From the NCBI GenBank assembly GCA_023079485.1, contig CM041083.1:178702480-178766479 (forward strand): a DNA stretch of 64,000 nt, in the 5' to 3' direction. The notes beneath the pieces are model-generated. The model did no database searches. It was not told where the DNA came from and worked only from the letters and a program-made list of their open reading frames with translations. This document shows positions 25,986-36,800 of the stretch, in pieces (position 1 is the first letter of the stretch; the number at the start of each line of letters is the position of its first letter). Position numbers and translations under genes: made by a program. Origin of the DNA: Archilochus colubris (lineage: Eukaryota > Chordata > Aves > Apodiformes > Trochilidae).

Positions 25986-26499
25986 TGTTGATCTGTGTCA
26001 GAAAATGTTGCATCAAAACTAGCCACTGTTTCTGGTGGGTTTTTTACAGGATACCTTGATTTCTCTGGCTCTCTTTGCCCTGTATCTGAGCACTTCAAGA
26101 CAGTGAATATATCTATCTTCACCACTTCTGGGTGGGGTGGTGTGTGACTCTGCATTATACAGATTTGAGAGGCTATTGTTTGATGAGCACTCTTTCAGCA
26201 GCAGGGCCAACACAAGCATCCCCTGATTTCCCTTTCCCCTCTTCCACTGCTTACTCACCTCTCAGCTGTGCCAGTTTCAATGCTGTATGGGAAACAAATT
26301 GCAGAATGTATCCAGGTTAAAAATAGCTGGAAAAAGACAGAGAGAAATTAATTCTAGAACCTGGAGTGACATTGGACATGTACATCCAAGGCCAATACAA
26401 CAGAATGTTTTTAGCTCAGATTCAATCCATCTCTCCATCTACATCAGTAATTTTTACCTGATTTCACAGAGGACAGAAAGGTAGAAGTTTCAACACCTA

Positions 26500-26570
26500 T
26501 TTTTTTTTCTTTTTCCCTTTCCTTTTCCTTTTTCATTTTTTCTTTTTCTTTTCCTTTTTCTTTTTTTTCT
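26500..26570 (+). repeat. Polypyrimidine tract
   Basis: Seventy-one bases of T and C, broken only by one A at 26535, end in TTCTAG. Long one-strand pyrimidine tracts can adopt triplex DNA and can act as splice-acceptor tracts. I see no exon after it that I can identify. Confidence 0.8.
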
Positions 26571-26664
26571 AGGTTTTGTGAAAATTGATGGCTGGGTGTG
26601 GGGTAGAGACCTTAATTAGAGAAATGTGGCCAGCAGCCAACTGGCTAGTGAGTGTCTGCATACC

Positions 26665-26807
26665 GGATTCTCCATCCCTGGATGTTTTTAAAAAGAGACT
26701 GGATGTGGCACTCAGTGCCGTGGTCTGGTAACCACAGTGGTAGTGGATCAAGGGTTGGACTTGATGATCTCAGAGGTCATTTCCAACCCGGATGATTCCA
26801 TGATTCT
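26665..26807 (+). mobile_element. CR1 LINE 3'-end fragment
   Basis: It covers the end of ORF2 (TCTCCATCCCTGGATG) and the 3' untranslated region, with GGACTTGATGATCTCAGAGG and a tail reading GATGATTCCATGATTCTGG. The tail is a decayed form of the octamer repeat seen at 30.86-30.89 kb. Confidence 0.88.
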
Positions 26808-27869
26808 GGCTGACTGTGGTTGGCTGGCTGGCCAATATATACGTCCCTGCCTGCTGCCCAGTAAGGAGACTTAGAGCACATAGGGAGGGAGAGTTGGACT
26901 TGCTGCAGCTATTTTGTTTTAGAAGGAAGGGGAGAAGGGAGGTAACTACAAAGCAAGGGTCACAGACCCGCAGGAAAGCTGTGTCATTAATTCCACAGCT
27001 CACAAGCAATTTGTTTTTTAAAAAACAAAACAACAAAACAGAAAATTCTATAAAATAAGACCTTTTCTGCCAGTGATCCTGTAAATCAAGCGAATTTTGG
27101 GAGGAAGCTGAGAGCTCAGCTTCAGATTCCTGTTCATACTCCAGCAACCACTCAACCACTTCTGCTTTTAGCACTCTGAACACCAATAGAAACCACGGAT
27201 ACTGATTTCTTTCCCATACTCAAATGTCACTTAAAGCCCTTGTTTCTCCTGAATAACTCTTAAGCATTTGCTTAATCTCTGTTCTTACCTGCCTCCTTTC
27301 TAATCTACAGCAGCTTGTCAAAAGCTCTGCTCCATCCTCCTCAATCAAATCCTTCATGCCTCCCCTCTGGCTGAAAAATGGCCTTAAACTTTGGTACAGG
27401 GCGGTACACGGAACATTCAGTGTATTGTATCTGAAATTGATGAGTGTTTTGGTGCAAACAAAAGCTGGCTCTTCCTGCCAACTTCTTTTTAGAGGAAAGC
27501 GACCTTGTGTCTCCTTACCACTTTTTCTGACCTGCAGAGGGGACTGGGTGGGATGGGAGCCACAGGGTTTAACAGGAACCATGAGACACTCTGTGAGCTA
27601 TAGTTGTAGTCCATGGACAGAAGTGGAAGGGTCTTTGTGTTCCTGTGCTGTCTTCTCTTCAACAGCCCTCCCAAATGAGTCTTTCACCATCACCCCTCCA
27701 GCACTTCAGGCCATGCTCTCTGCTGTTCCCAGGAGACCAAGTGCCAAGAACACAGTGTTTGACTGCACTCAGGGGATGCAAACTGAGAGCTGTGGCTGCT
27801 TGCCTCTCCTCTTGGGAAGGGAGCAGCAGACTGTCCCTCTGTCAGAAGCAGACACCATCTTTGGAGGGA
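26808..27869. other. Non-coding region with one exon-like segment
   Basis: On the minus strand 27370-27289 is flanked by an acceptor ending TTTTTCAG and a CAG/GTAAGA donor and is open inside a 120-codon frame. The peptide is not recognised. The last few hundred bases before 27870 may belong to the upstream part of the CR1 element, but I cannot show it. Confidence 0.3.
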
Positions 27870-27904
27870 AAAACAGGGCTCATTGAGAGGGCTTTAAACT
27901 AGAT

Positions 27905-30791
27905 GTGAAGGGGGAAGGGGAGAAAACTGGGTCTGTTAGGGACAAACACAAGAATGAACCAGTGTCCGAAGGCAGGTGGTCTAGGGAGGATTTAGTCCCA
28001 CCAGTGTGCTCTGCTTGTTTCCTGAAATGTCTGTATGCTAATGCACGCAGCATGGGGAATAAGCCAGAAGAGTTAGAGGTCTGTGTACGGGCTAAGGGTT
28101 ATGATCTGGTAGCGATAACAGAGACATGGTGGGATAGGTCACACGACTGGAATGTGGCCATGGATGGTTATGTGCTTTTTCGGAAAGATAGGGTAGGGAA
28201 GCGAGGTGGTGGAGTTGCTCTTTATGTGAGGGAGCAACTAGAATGTGTTGAGTTTTGTGCAGGGGCTGATGAGGGGCAAGTTGAAAGTTTGTGGGTAAGA
28301 ATTAAGGGGAAGGCTGGTGTGGGTGATACAGTTGTGGGGGTCTACTACAGACCTCCTGATCAAGGCGAGAAAGCTGATGAGGCCTTCTACAGGCAGCTGA
28401 AAGTAGCCTCACAACTTCAATCCCTAGTCCTCATGGGTGATTTTAACTACCCTGATATCTGCTGGTTGACTCACACAGCCAGCCTTTCACAGTCTAAGAA
28501 GTTCCTCCAGTGCATTGACGATAACTTCTTAATGCAAATGGTGGACAAGCCGACTAGAAGAGGAGCGCTGCTGGATCTTGTACTAACCAACAAGGAGGGC
28601 CTTGTTGAAGCAGTGGTGGTCAATGGCAGCCTTGGCTGCAGTGATCATGAGATGGTTGAGTTCAGGATCCTGTGTGGAAGGACCAGAATGCCCAGTAGGA
28701 CCAGAACCCTGGACTTCCGCAGGGCAAACTTTGGCCTCCTCAATCAACTGTTAACAGAAATCCCATGGGACAGGGTGTTAGAAGATAAAGGGGCTCAAGA
28801 TAGCTGGTCAATATTCAAAGACCACTATCTGCAAGCACAGGATCAGAGCATCCCTATGGTTAGGAAATCCAGTAAGGGAGCTAGGAGGCCTGCATGGTTA
28901 AAAAAGGAACTGCTGGGAAAACTTAAGTGGAAAAGGAAAATCTACAGATCATGGAAGGGGGGGCTGATCACTTGGGAGGAATACAGGACTGTCGTCAGAG
29001 GATGTAGGGAGGCAATTCGGAAAGCTAAGGCCTCCTTGGAACTTAACCTTGCAAGTCAGGTTAAGGATAATAGCAAGGGCTTTTTCAAATACATAGCTAG
29101 TAAAACTAACACTAGAGGCAATATTGGCCCACTAAGGGATGAGATGGGAGCCCTGGTGACAGAGGATATAAAGAAGGCAGAGGTGCTGAACACCTTCTTT
29201 GCCTCTGTCTTTACTCCTGCAGGGTTTCCGCATGAGCCCCAGATTCATTTAGCCCCAGAAGTAGTCGAGATAGATGAGAAGCTTGACATAGTAGATGAGG
29301 ATTGGGTTAGGGATCAGCTGAGTAATCTGGACATCCATAAGTCGATGGGTCCAGATGGAATGCATCCAAGGGTGCTGAGGGAACTGGTGGAGGTCATTGC
29401 TAGGCCACTCTCCATCATCTTCAGTAAGTCATGGGTAACAGGAGAGGTGCCTGAGGACTGGAGAATAGCAAATGTCACTCCAGTCTACAAAAAGGGCAAA
29501 AAGGAGGACCCGGGTAACTATAGACCGGTCAGCCTCACCTCCATCCCTGGAAGGGTGATGGAACAACTTGTTCTTGTCGCTATCTCCAGGCATATCAAGG
29601 ACATGGGGGTCATCAAGAGCAGTCAGCATGGTTTTATCAAGGGTAAATCATGTTTGACTAACCTCATAGCCTTCTATGAGGAAATTACTATGTGGATAGA
29701 TGATGGAAGAGCGGTAGATGTGGTTTATCTTGATTTCAGTAAAGCATTTGACACCGTCTCTCACAGCATCCTTGTAGATAAGTTGACCAAGTATGGGTTT
29801 GGTGATCAGGTAGTGAGGTGGATCAGGAACTGGTTGAAGGGAAGGAGTCAGAGAGTTGTAGTCAATGGGGCAGAATCTGGTTGGAGGTGTGTGACTAGTG
29901 GAGTCCCTCAGGGGTCGGTACTGGGACCGGTGTTGTTCAATATCTTCATCAACGACTTGGATGAGGGTATAGAGTGTACCTTCAGCAAGTTTGCTGATGA
30001 CACTAAGCTGGGAGGAGTGGCTGACACACCGGAAGGCCGTGCTGCCATTCAGAGAGACTTAGACAGGCTAGAGAGTTGGGCAGAGAGAAACATGATGAAA
30101 TTCAACAAGGGGAAGTGTAGAGTTTGCATTTGGGGAAGAACAACAAGATGTCCCAGTATAGGTTGGGGGCTGACCTGCTGGAGAGCAGTGTAGATGAAAG
30201 AGACCTGGGGGTCCTGGTAGACAAGAGGATGACCATGAGCCAGCAATGTGCCCTTGTGGCCAAGAGGCCAATGGCATCCTGGGGTGCATTAGAAAGGGGG
30301 TGGTTAGTAGGTCAAGAGAGGTTCTCCTCCCCCTCTATTCTGCATTGGTGAGGCCGCACCTGGAGTATTGTGTCCAGTTCTTGGCCCCTCAGTTCAAGAA
30401 GGACAGGGAAGTGCTTGAAAGAGTCCAGCGCAGAGCTACGAAGATGATTAAGGGAGTGGAACATCTCCCTTATGAGGAAAGGCTGAGGGAGCTGGGTCTC
30501 TTTAGTTTGGAGAAAAGGAGACTGAGGGTTGACCTCATCAATGTTTTCAAATATGTAAGGAGCGAGTGTCAGGGAGATGGAGTTAGGCTTTTCTCAGTGA
30601 TTACCAGTGATAGGACAAGGGGTAATGGGTGTAAATTGGAGCATAGGAGGTTCAAGTTGAACATTCGAAAAAATATTTTTACTGTAAGAGTGACAGAGCC
30701 CTGGAACAGGCTGCCCAGGGAGGTTGTGGAGTCTCCTTCACTGGAGACATTCAAAACCCGCTTGGACACGTTCCTGCGCGATGTACTCTAA
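27905..30791 (+). pseudogene. CR1 ORF2: endonuclease-reverse transcriptase, two frameshifts
   Basis: ORF2 makes the CR1 replication enzyme, which nicks target DNA and copies the RNA in place. The first frame runs 762 codons. The APE-type endonuclease comes first, with N46 (LYANARS), E73 (AITETWW), the YYRPP motif at 147-151, GDFN at 178-181 and SDH at 246-248. The reverse transcriptase follows, with motif A LDFSKAFD at 609-616, [10 protein letters not shown] at 666-675 and the catalytic FADD at 696-699. Near 30122 the frame is lost and continues one frame over, as HLGKNN. Near 30262 it is lost again and continues as ANGILGC to a stop at 30789-30791. Each lesion looks like a single missing base. 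The frame is open from 27887, and the first codon here is GTG, not ATG; the first in-frame ATG is codon 50. Both catalytic domains are intact upstream of the lesions. Confidence 0.93.
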
Positions 30792-30855
30792 GTGGCCCTG
30801 CTCTGGCAGGGGGGGTTGGACTAGATGATCTTTCGAGGTCCCTTCCAACCCCTAG

Positions 30856-30888
30856 GATTCTATGATTCTATGATTCTATGATTCTATG
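30856..30888 (+). repeat. CR1 3'-terminal octamer repeat
   Basis: Four head-to-tail copies of the octamer GATTCTAT, plus one base, form the CR1 3' terminus. This end is recognised by the element's own reverse transcriptase, and its good preservation fits a young copy. Confidence 0.9.
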
Positions 30889-33800
30889 AAAAACTTAGAA
30901 TGAGAACCAATCTCTCATAGAAACTGGGTCTATTCCTGCCACATGTGGGTTTCTGTAGCCTTGGTTTTCCCAGTATCAGAAATTATCACCATAGGCAGGT
31001 CCTTGGTTTCTTCAGGTGGGAAACCAGAGGTTTTGGGCAGCTGGGGATTTTCCTGGTTTGGGAAATCCCCAGGCAGCAGTAATCCAGTGTAATGGGCTCT
31101 GTGCCGTGCTGGCTGCAGACACCCAGGAACACTACTGGGAGTTGCACTCGGTGTGATCTGCTTGCAGATAGCCCGGTCTCACCACAGGTATGAAGCAAAG
31201 TGTGATGGGAGAGACCTGAGACAGCACCCAGGGGGGATCTGCCTTCCTGAATTCCTTTGTCATTGCACACTTCTTAGTCTGCTCCAGTCCAGACACCGGG
31301 GTAGCTGCTTGAGTTCAGCTCAGCTTCGATAAGGAAACGTCTTCATATACCTTCCTAGCACTGATTTCACTTCCAGAAATAGTTTCAGCAGGGATTTCTT
31401 TTTCTTTTCCCAAATGGAAGACTATTATGCAAAGGTGCCACTGGGGACCTGTAAAGGAGATCTAAAGCAGAAGCTAGGGCTGCCTTGCTGGAAGGGAGTG
31501 CTAGAAGATCCCATTGACTCTTCTCACAAGACACAGGAGCATAGAAGTGCTGGTGAATCTTTACCAATGTGGAACAGCCTCATGCAGAGCGGAGCAACCC
31601 TTACATTGCTGTAAGTGATGTTAGGATCTGGCTTTATCCTTGGGCAACTACAGAGTCTGGGGAAGTGGTGGCAGGGGGGAATGATCAGAAAGCTGGCAGA
31701 AGCTGTAATTGGTGTATCAAAGGCCCTCCTCCTCTCCTTCAGTCATATTTTAACAGCACCCTGTTTTATTCTATGTGTCAGTAAACAACAAAATCACTAC
31801 TGATAAAACTTGCCTTAAGCAAGAAGACACATGTGAACAATAAGGCATTAAGAGCCACATTTTCAAAAGTGCATGTGCAGAAATGTCTATTGTACAATGT
31901 ATAAGCAGCATGTGGTCTGGATGTGGCAAGCAGCAAGGGGAGAGGAAAAGGGGAACAGATGGAACCTGTACATGAGTGACAAGAGCGGACGTAGGCTCAG
32001 ATCGAGTTTTGTAGCTTTTTTAAAGCCTTAAATAACAACCACAATTTAAGGAGGACTGCATCAATGAGGCATGCAGCTAAACACACCAAATGGTAAAACT
32101 GCAGAGGACACAGCAGTGGAGACAGTGATATATACACAGCACATGAAAATTTCAGTCTGATGTGCTGGCCATGCATACAATCAAAGGTGTGCACTTTTTA
32201 GGAACAGCAGCCTTGGTGGAACCTCAATGACTTAGCAATAAAACATCAGGAAATGATAAGTCAAGGTCAGAAAGGTCTGAGAATTCCACACAGCTGAAAT
32301 AAAGATTGAGCAAGAGGAATTAGCATCAAGAAATGAGAGTCAGATGTTTAAAGCTGATTGTCTGAACCAAGTTAATATAATGCACCATGTTTCACTTCAA
32401 AATGTTTGGATCGTGCAGCTGGGGAGCCAGTCCCATGATTGTGAAATGAAGCAGCTCACTGTATCTGAGAGGGCTGGAATAGATGTGTCTGCCTGGATAT
32501 GAGCAGGCTATAAATGATGAATTGGAGTTACAGCCTTTACTGTCCCAGTCCAGTTCTACCAGTTTCCTGGGCCACTAGCACAAAAGACATGCCTGGAAGC
32601 AAGGCTGTATGAAGCTCCTACCTTCACACAGTCTGGACTCCCTCCATCTCCCCATGGACTGAAAATGGTTGCTCTCTTTTTCCCCAACTGTGAAGTGCTT
32701 TAACCATCAGCATCCTTTGCTCTTTCAGTACATTCAAGTGAACACCCATTCAGATCTCCAGCCTTTCCAAGAGAAATTATCCTCTCTCCTTCCCCCCCTA
32801 CCCCAAGTTTAGTGTTGAAGTTCACAGCTCTGGAAAGTTGTATTTTCAAATCTGCAATGGTATGGGACAATCACATTTTCACTCCTCTTCGGGTATGCAT
32901 AGAAGGAAACCTTTACCCATATTAATGCACCATGACCTCCTGTGTGGGGCATTGCAAGTCTACAAAACTTGTACCCTTTCAGTGCTAAACATGCTATTCA
33001 TACAAATCTCAGACAGGTTTAAATCAACTTACAGGTAGACATAAGCTCCTTCAGCCTAGTAAAGTACTCTGGGAGTCTGAAAGTGCCCCACTGAAAAGGA
33101 CACCTGACGAGGAATGAGAATCCCATAGGCAGGAGAATTTTGCAGGCAAGTAACTCGTTTGTTTCACAGCCTGGTTAAATTATATTGCCGGTGGGAGTGG
33201 TGTTAAACCTTGACACCTGGGATGAGATAACAAACTCAGCAGTCCTTGTGTGAGAAACTAATTAACTGAAGAGAAGCAGTGATTTGGTAACAGTTCTCAT
33301 CTGAGCACTGTCTGGTCACAGTGACCAGTTCTCAACTGGGGTGATGGTGCACAGAAATATGAGACAATACACACAAGAAGCTTTCATCCCATGGATCTTT
33401 TCCCCTGCTCTGTTCAAATGCTTTTTCATGGCAGCTGGACACGTGAAATGCTGTTACTGGCCAGAACTCTCTCTGGTACATCTCTAGTGAAGCTAAAGAC
33501 AAATTTGACACTGTAATTTATGCTGAGAACAAAAGAAACCAGGGCGTATTCTCTTGCTCGTCAGCAAGTGGCACAGCAGAGCTTTTATATATGGCAAGCT
33601 CCCCTCCCGCAGGGCAGGATGGCTGGCCTGGGGTAACAGCATCTCAGGGAGGGCTCAGAGGCAAAGCTGTGCCAGGGGATGCTCAGCCCAGGCCTGAGCC
33701 TCTTCCCTCCTCTGGGGCAGACACAGCCAGGACAAAGTCACTTCTTTCACAGTATCTCCAGCACTTGCCTGTTTCAGAAGGCTCTGTGTAAAGTTCAGCA

Positions 33801-36800
33801 TCTCCTGTCATTTGAAGCTGTAGTGCAGGGCCTGGGTTTTATGCTCATGCTATGGGAAGTTGGTTGGGGTTCGGTCCTTTGCTGATGGCTGAAATTTCCA
33901 CTTGCAGCTCTTTCCCATTTCCTTTTCAGACATGCATCATACCATAGAGCCCCAGAGAGGCTGCCACAAATTTACCAAAGTGGTGAGAAGAGAGCACATT
34001 CCTTACCACAATGGAGGTTTTAACATGCCTCCTCAACACTGAAGCAGCAGAGGCAGATCTGGCTGAAGCACTCCCTGAGGTACTGTTCAGTGCCTACACC
34101 CACACCATGTGGTCCATATAGACATGAAATTGGCACCAATGGCTATGACCCCTCCTGGGATACCACCTGGTATACTCAGATACTAAGGGTCTGGGAAGCA
34201 TGCTGGGATATTTTTTCATGTAAAATTTTCAGCACCGCTGCTGCCTCATAGAGAGTTGGATCAATTACTGCTAGTGGTGAAAGACTGCACAGCTGCTGGG
34301 TGGCATATGAACCTGTGTGTCCCTGGCACAGGATAAGACCTCTAGGAGAGATCGTGGGAATACACAGGACACATCCCTGATATAAGCAGGTGTACTCCCT
34401 CTTCATACATAGACCACATGAGAAGCCAGGACTTGGTGCCTGGAGCCCATACCTGCCTTAAGGTGCTGGTGCCTCCTAGCCATATGGCATCTGACTCTGT
34501 CTGGGGACCTCCTAGCCATCTGGCACCCAACTGTACTTGGCAGAGAGCTGGTGGAGTGCACGTCACTGTTCTACCTTGCTGCTGCTGTGCACAAGAGCTT
34601 TAGTTGTCTCCAGTAGCTTCTTTCACTGCAGAACAGAGTGGTGCCAGCAACATCACAGAGGAGCAGGAGATGAGGTGTCTAAAACAAGGGGGGGATTTTA
34701 CACCCCCCTACCCCCTTTGGTCTCCCCTTGTGCACTCTTGTGCCATTAGAATGACCAAAATTATTCTGTGACATCACTCATCAACTACAGAAAAGCTCAA
34801 ATCAGATAAGTTCCTTGTGGAAATCTCCTGAGGAAGCAGGCTTGTCTCAGTGCTCTCTTCCCTCTCTCCCAGGCCTGTGATTCACCCCCCACACAGCACT
34901 GGCTCACTGCATTTCAGGTGCCTTGGGATAAGAATTATGTTATTCTTTGCTCTGATCCAGGAAGGCTCTGATGTGTGTTGGAATGTCTCTGGCTTGTTAC
35001 AATTAGAATTATTGCTAATTTCACGGGGAAAACATTTGCATGCACTACATTTTTACTGGGGGCTTTAATGGGGTCCCACCCAAACCACTAGAGTCACAAC
35101 ACAAAGAAATCAATAAACACCTTGGCATGGTGCTTTCCTTGCCTAAATTTGTGTCAAGCTTATTTACAGCTAGGAGGCCAGGAGAAAAGGGTCATTTATA
35201 ATATGTGCTGTGGCATTGCTCGCCTGAATTTTAGGAGTCAGCAACTTTGATAAATTCTTGAGACAGCCTGCAGACACAGTTAAGAATGCCTCATCCGCCT
35301 ACTGCAGGAAGCTGGTCACTGTATCAAAGATCAAAGTCTCTCACACCAGTGCAGGAAGGTTATACACAAGCAAAAAGGAACAACAAATGCTTATATTTGG
35401 ATGCAGGGTTCTGCCGTAAGGTACGAATTGGCCTCTAACTTTGACCATAAACAGCTTAAATAAATTCAGAAAAAAAGTCCACTTGCTGTAGCACCACCCA
35501 GATCGCTGAAGGGCAACTCCTCCTCTTGCAGAGACAAGATAGTCTGCTACCAAGATGTTTGATATGACCTCAAAAAGATGTGTTTATCAAAAATTGCATT
35601 AGAGACTTATATAAAGAGTGTAATGACTCCAAGTGTCTGTGCTTTAAAAAAGGACACAGAAGAATACATAACCTGAAATGGGCATATATCACATACAAGT
35701 GATTTCCCTCTGTTACACATGCAGCATCTGCACAACAGGCAGAAGTTCATCAGGAACTGAAGCTCATCAAATCAGTTAATTGCTTGATGGAAAGAAACTA
35801 AGAGACGATTTTTCACACATCTCAAAAAAATCACAAATGTAGACAGGATCTTTCCAGAAATTGTTCCCGAAATCAAGAGTCCCTGGGATAAAACACAGCT
35901 AGGAATTACTGTTAAGAAACATTTGGTTGGCTCTGGTAGTTTTGGTGTAAGCTTTACTGCTGCTGGACTGCCCAAGTACAGCAGGAGAGAAGTGACCAAC
36001 AGGGGAATGCAGCCAAGTGTCTCTCCTTTCTCTTCTCCTCTCTCCTCCCCTCCACTGCAGGATAAGAAAACTGAGAAAAGACAAATAAACCTGATTTTTA
36101 AAATTGTTTTGATGGCTCTAGTGGGGTCTTGCACACAAACACGATTCATGAGCATTTTGGGCTGATTTCCTTTATTTCTGGTCATTTCTGCATCCCTGCT
36201 CTGTTCTGGTTTACAGTTCTCCAGCTCCCTGTACAAACAGGATCTTTCCTCAACAATGTTCTGCCACATCATCTTCCTTCCTTTGTATACAGGCTGATAC
36301 TGCGTGTTACACACCACGCGGCCTCCTAAGGCACCTCGTTTCTCAACGCTATCAAAAACAGGAACCAAAAGGAGAGCAGCAGCAGAACACCTAATTCTCC
36401 CTGCAGTTTAAAATGTAACCCTTGAAAGTTTCCGATTCAAGATGACTTTTCAGTTAACAGCATTTTTTCTAGGTTGTTTTTTTTTTTTCCTAGTTTAGTG
36501 CTTTGGGCACTGCACTGCAGAATAAGTGCAAATGAGGCACTTTTTGTAAGATTCAAATGCCTCTCCAGCAAGGTCTGCAACACTGACCCATGCTTTTCCT
36601 CCTCCTCCTATTATTTTTTTTTTTCGGTGTTGAAAAGTGAAGCCAGCTGAGCAAAGTGTGCATCACTTCATTGTTCACCTCTTTTCTCCTGTCTTGTAAG
36701 GCTTGCTGTCTGATTTTTTGCTCTGAGGAGATTAGATAGCATGTCTAAAGGGAGAAGAGAAAACCACAGGGCTCACTGCACATTGCACAAATGCTCTTGT

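Larger units (their letters stand above)
27870..30888 (+). mobile_element. Long CR1 LINE copy with nearly intact ORF2
   Basis: A CR1 non-LTR retrotransposon of about 3.0 kb, the best-preserved element in the window. Its left part contains GAGGGCTTTAAACTAG, which I recall as sitting between ORF1 and ORF2 of CR1. ORF2 follows from 27887, then the short 3' untranslated region with GGACTAGATGATCTTTCGAG, then four copies of an ATTCTATG-type octamer ending at 30888. CR1 copies are usually truncated at the 5' end and lack clear target-site duplications, so the left border is uncertain. It could extend upstream, although I cannot recognise ORF1 there. Preservation of ORF2 suggests insertion much later than the other CR1 pieces here. 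Confidence 0.93.

Noticed and set aside
27356..27886. 176-codon + strand frame before the CR1 ORF2
   Set aside because: Not recognisable as CR1 ORF1 or any other protein. It overlaps a minus-strand exon-like segment.
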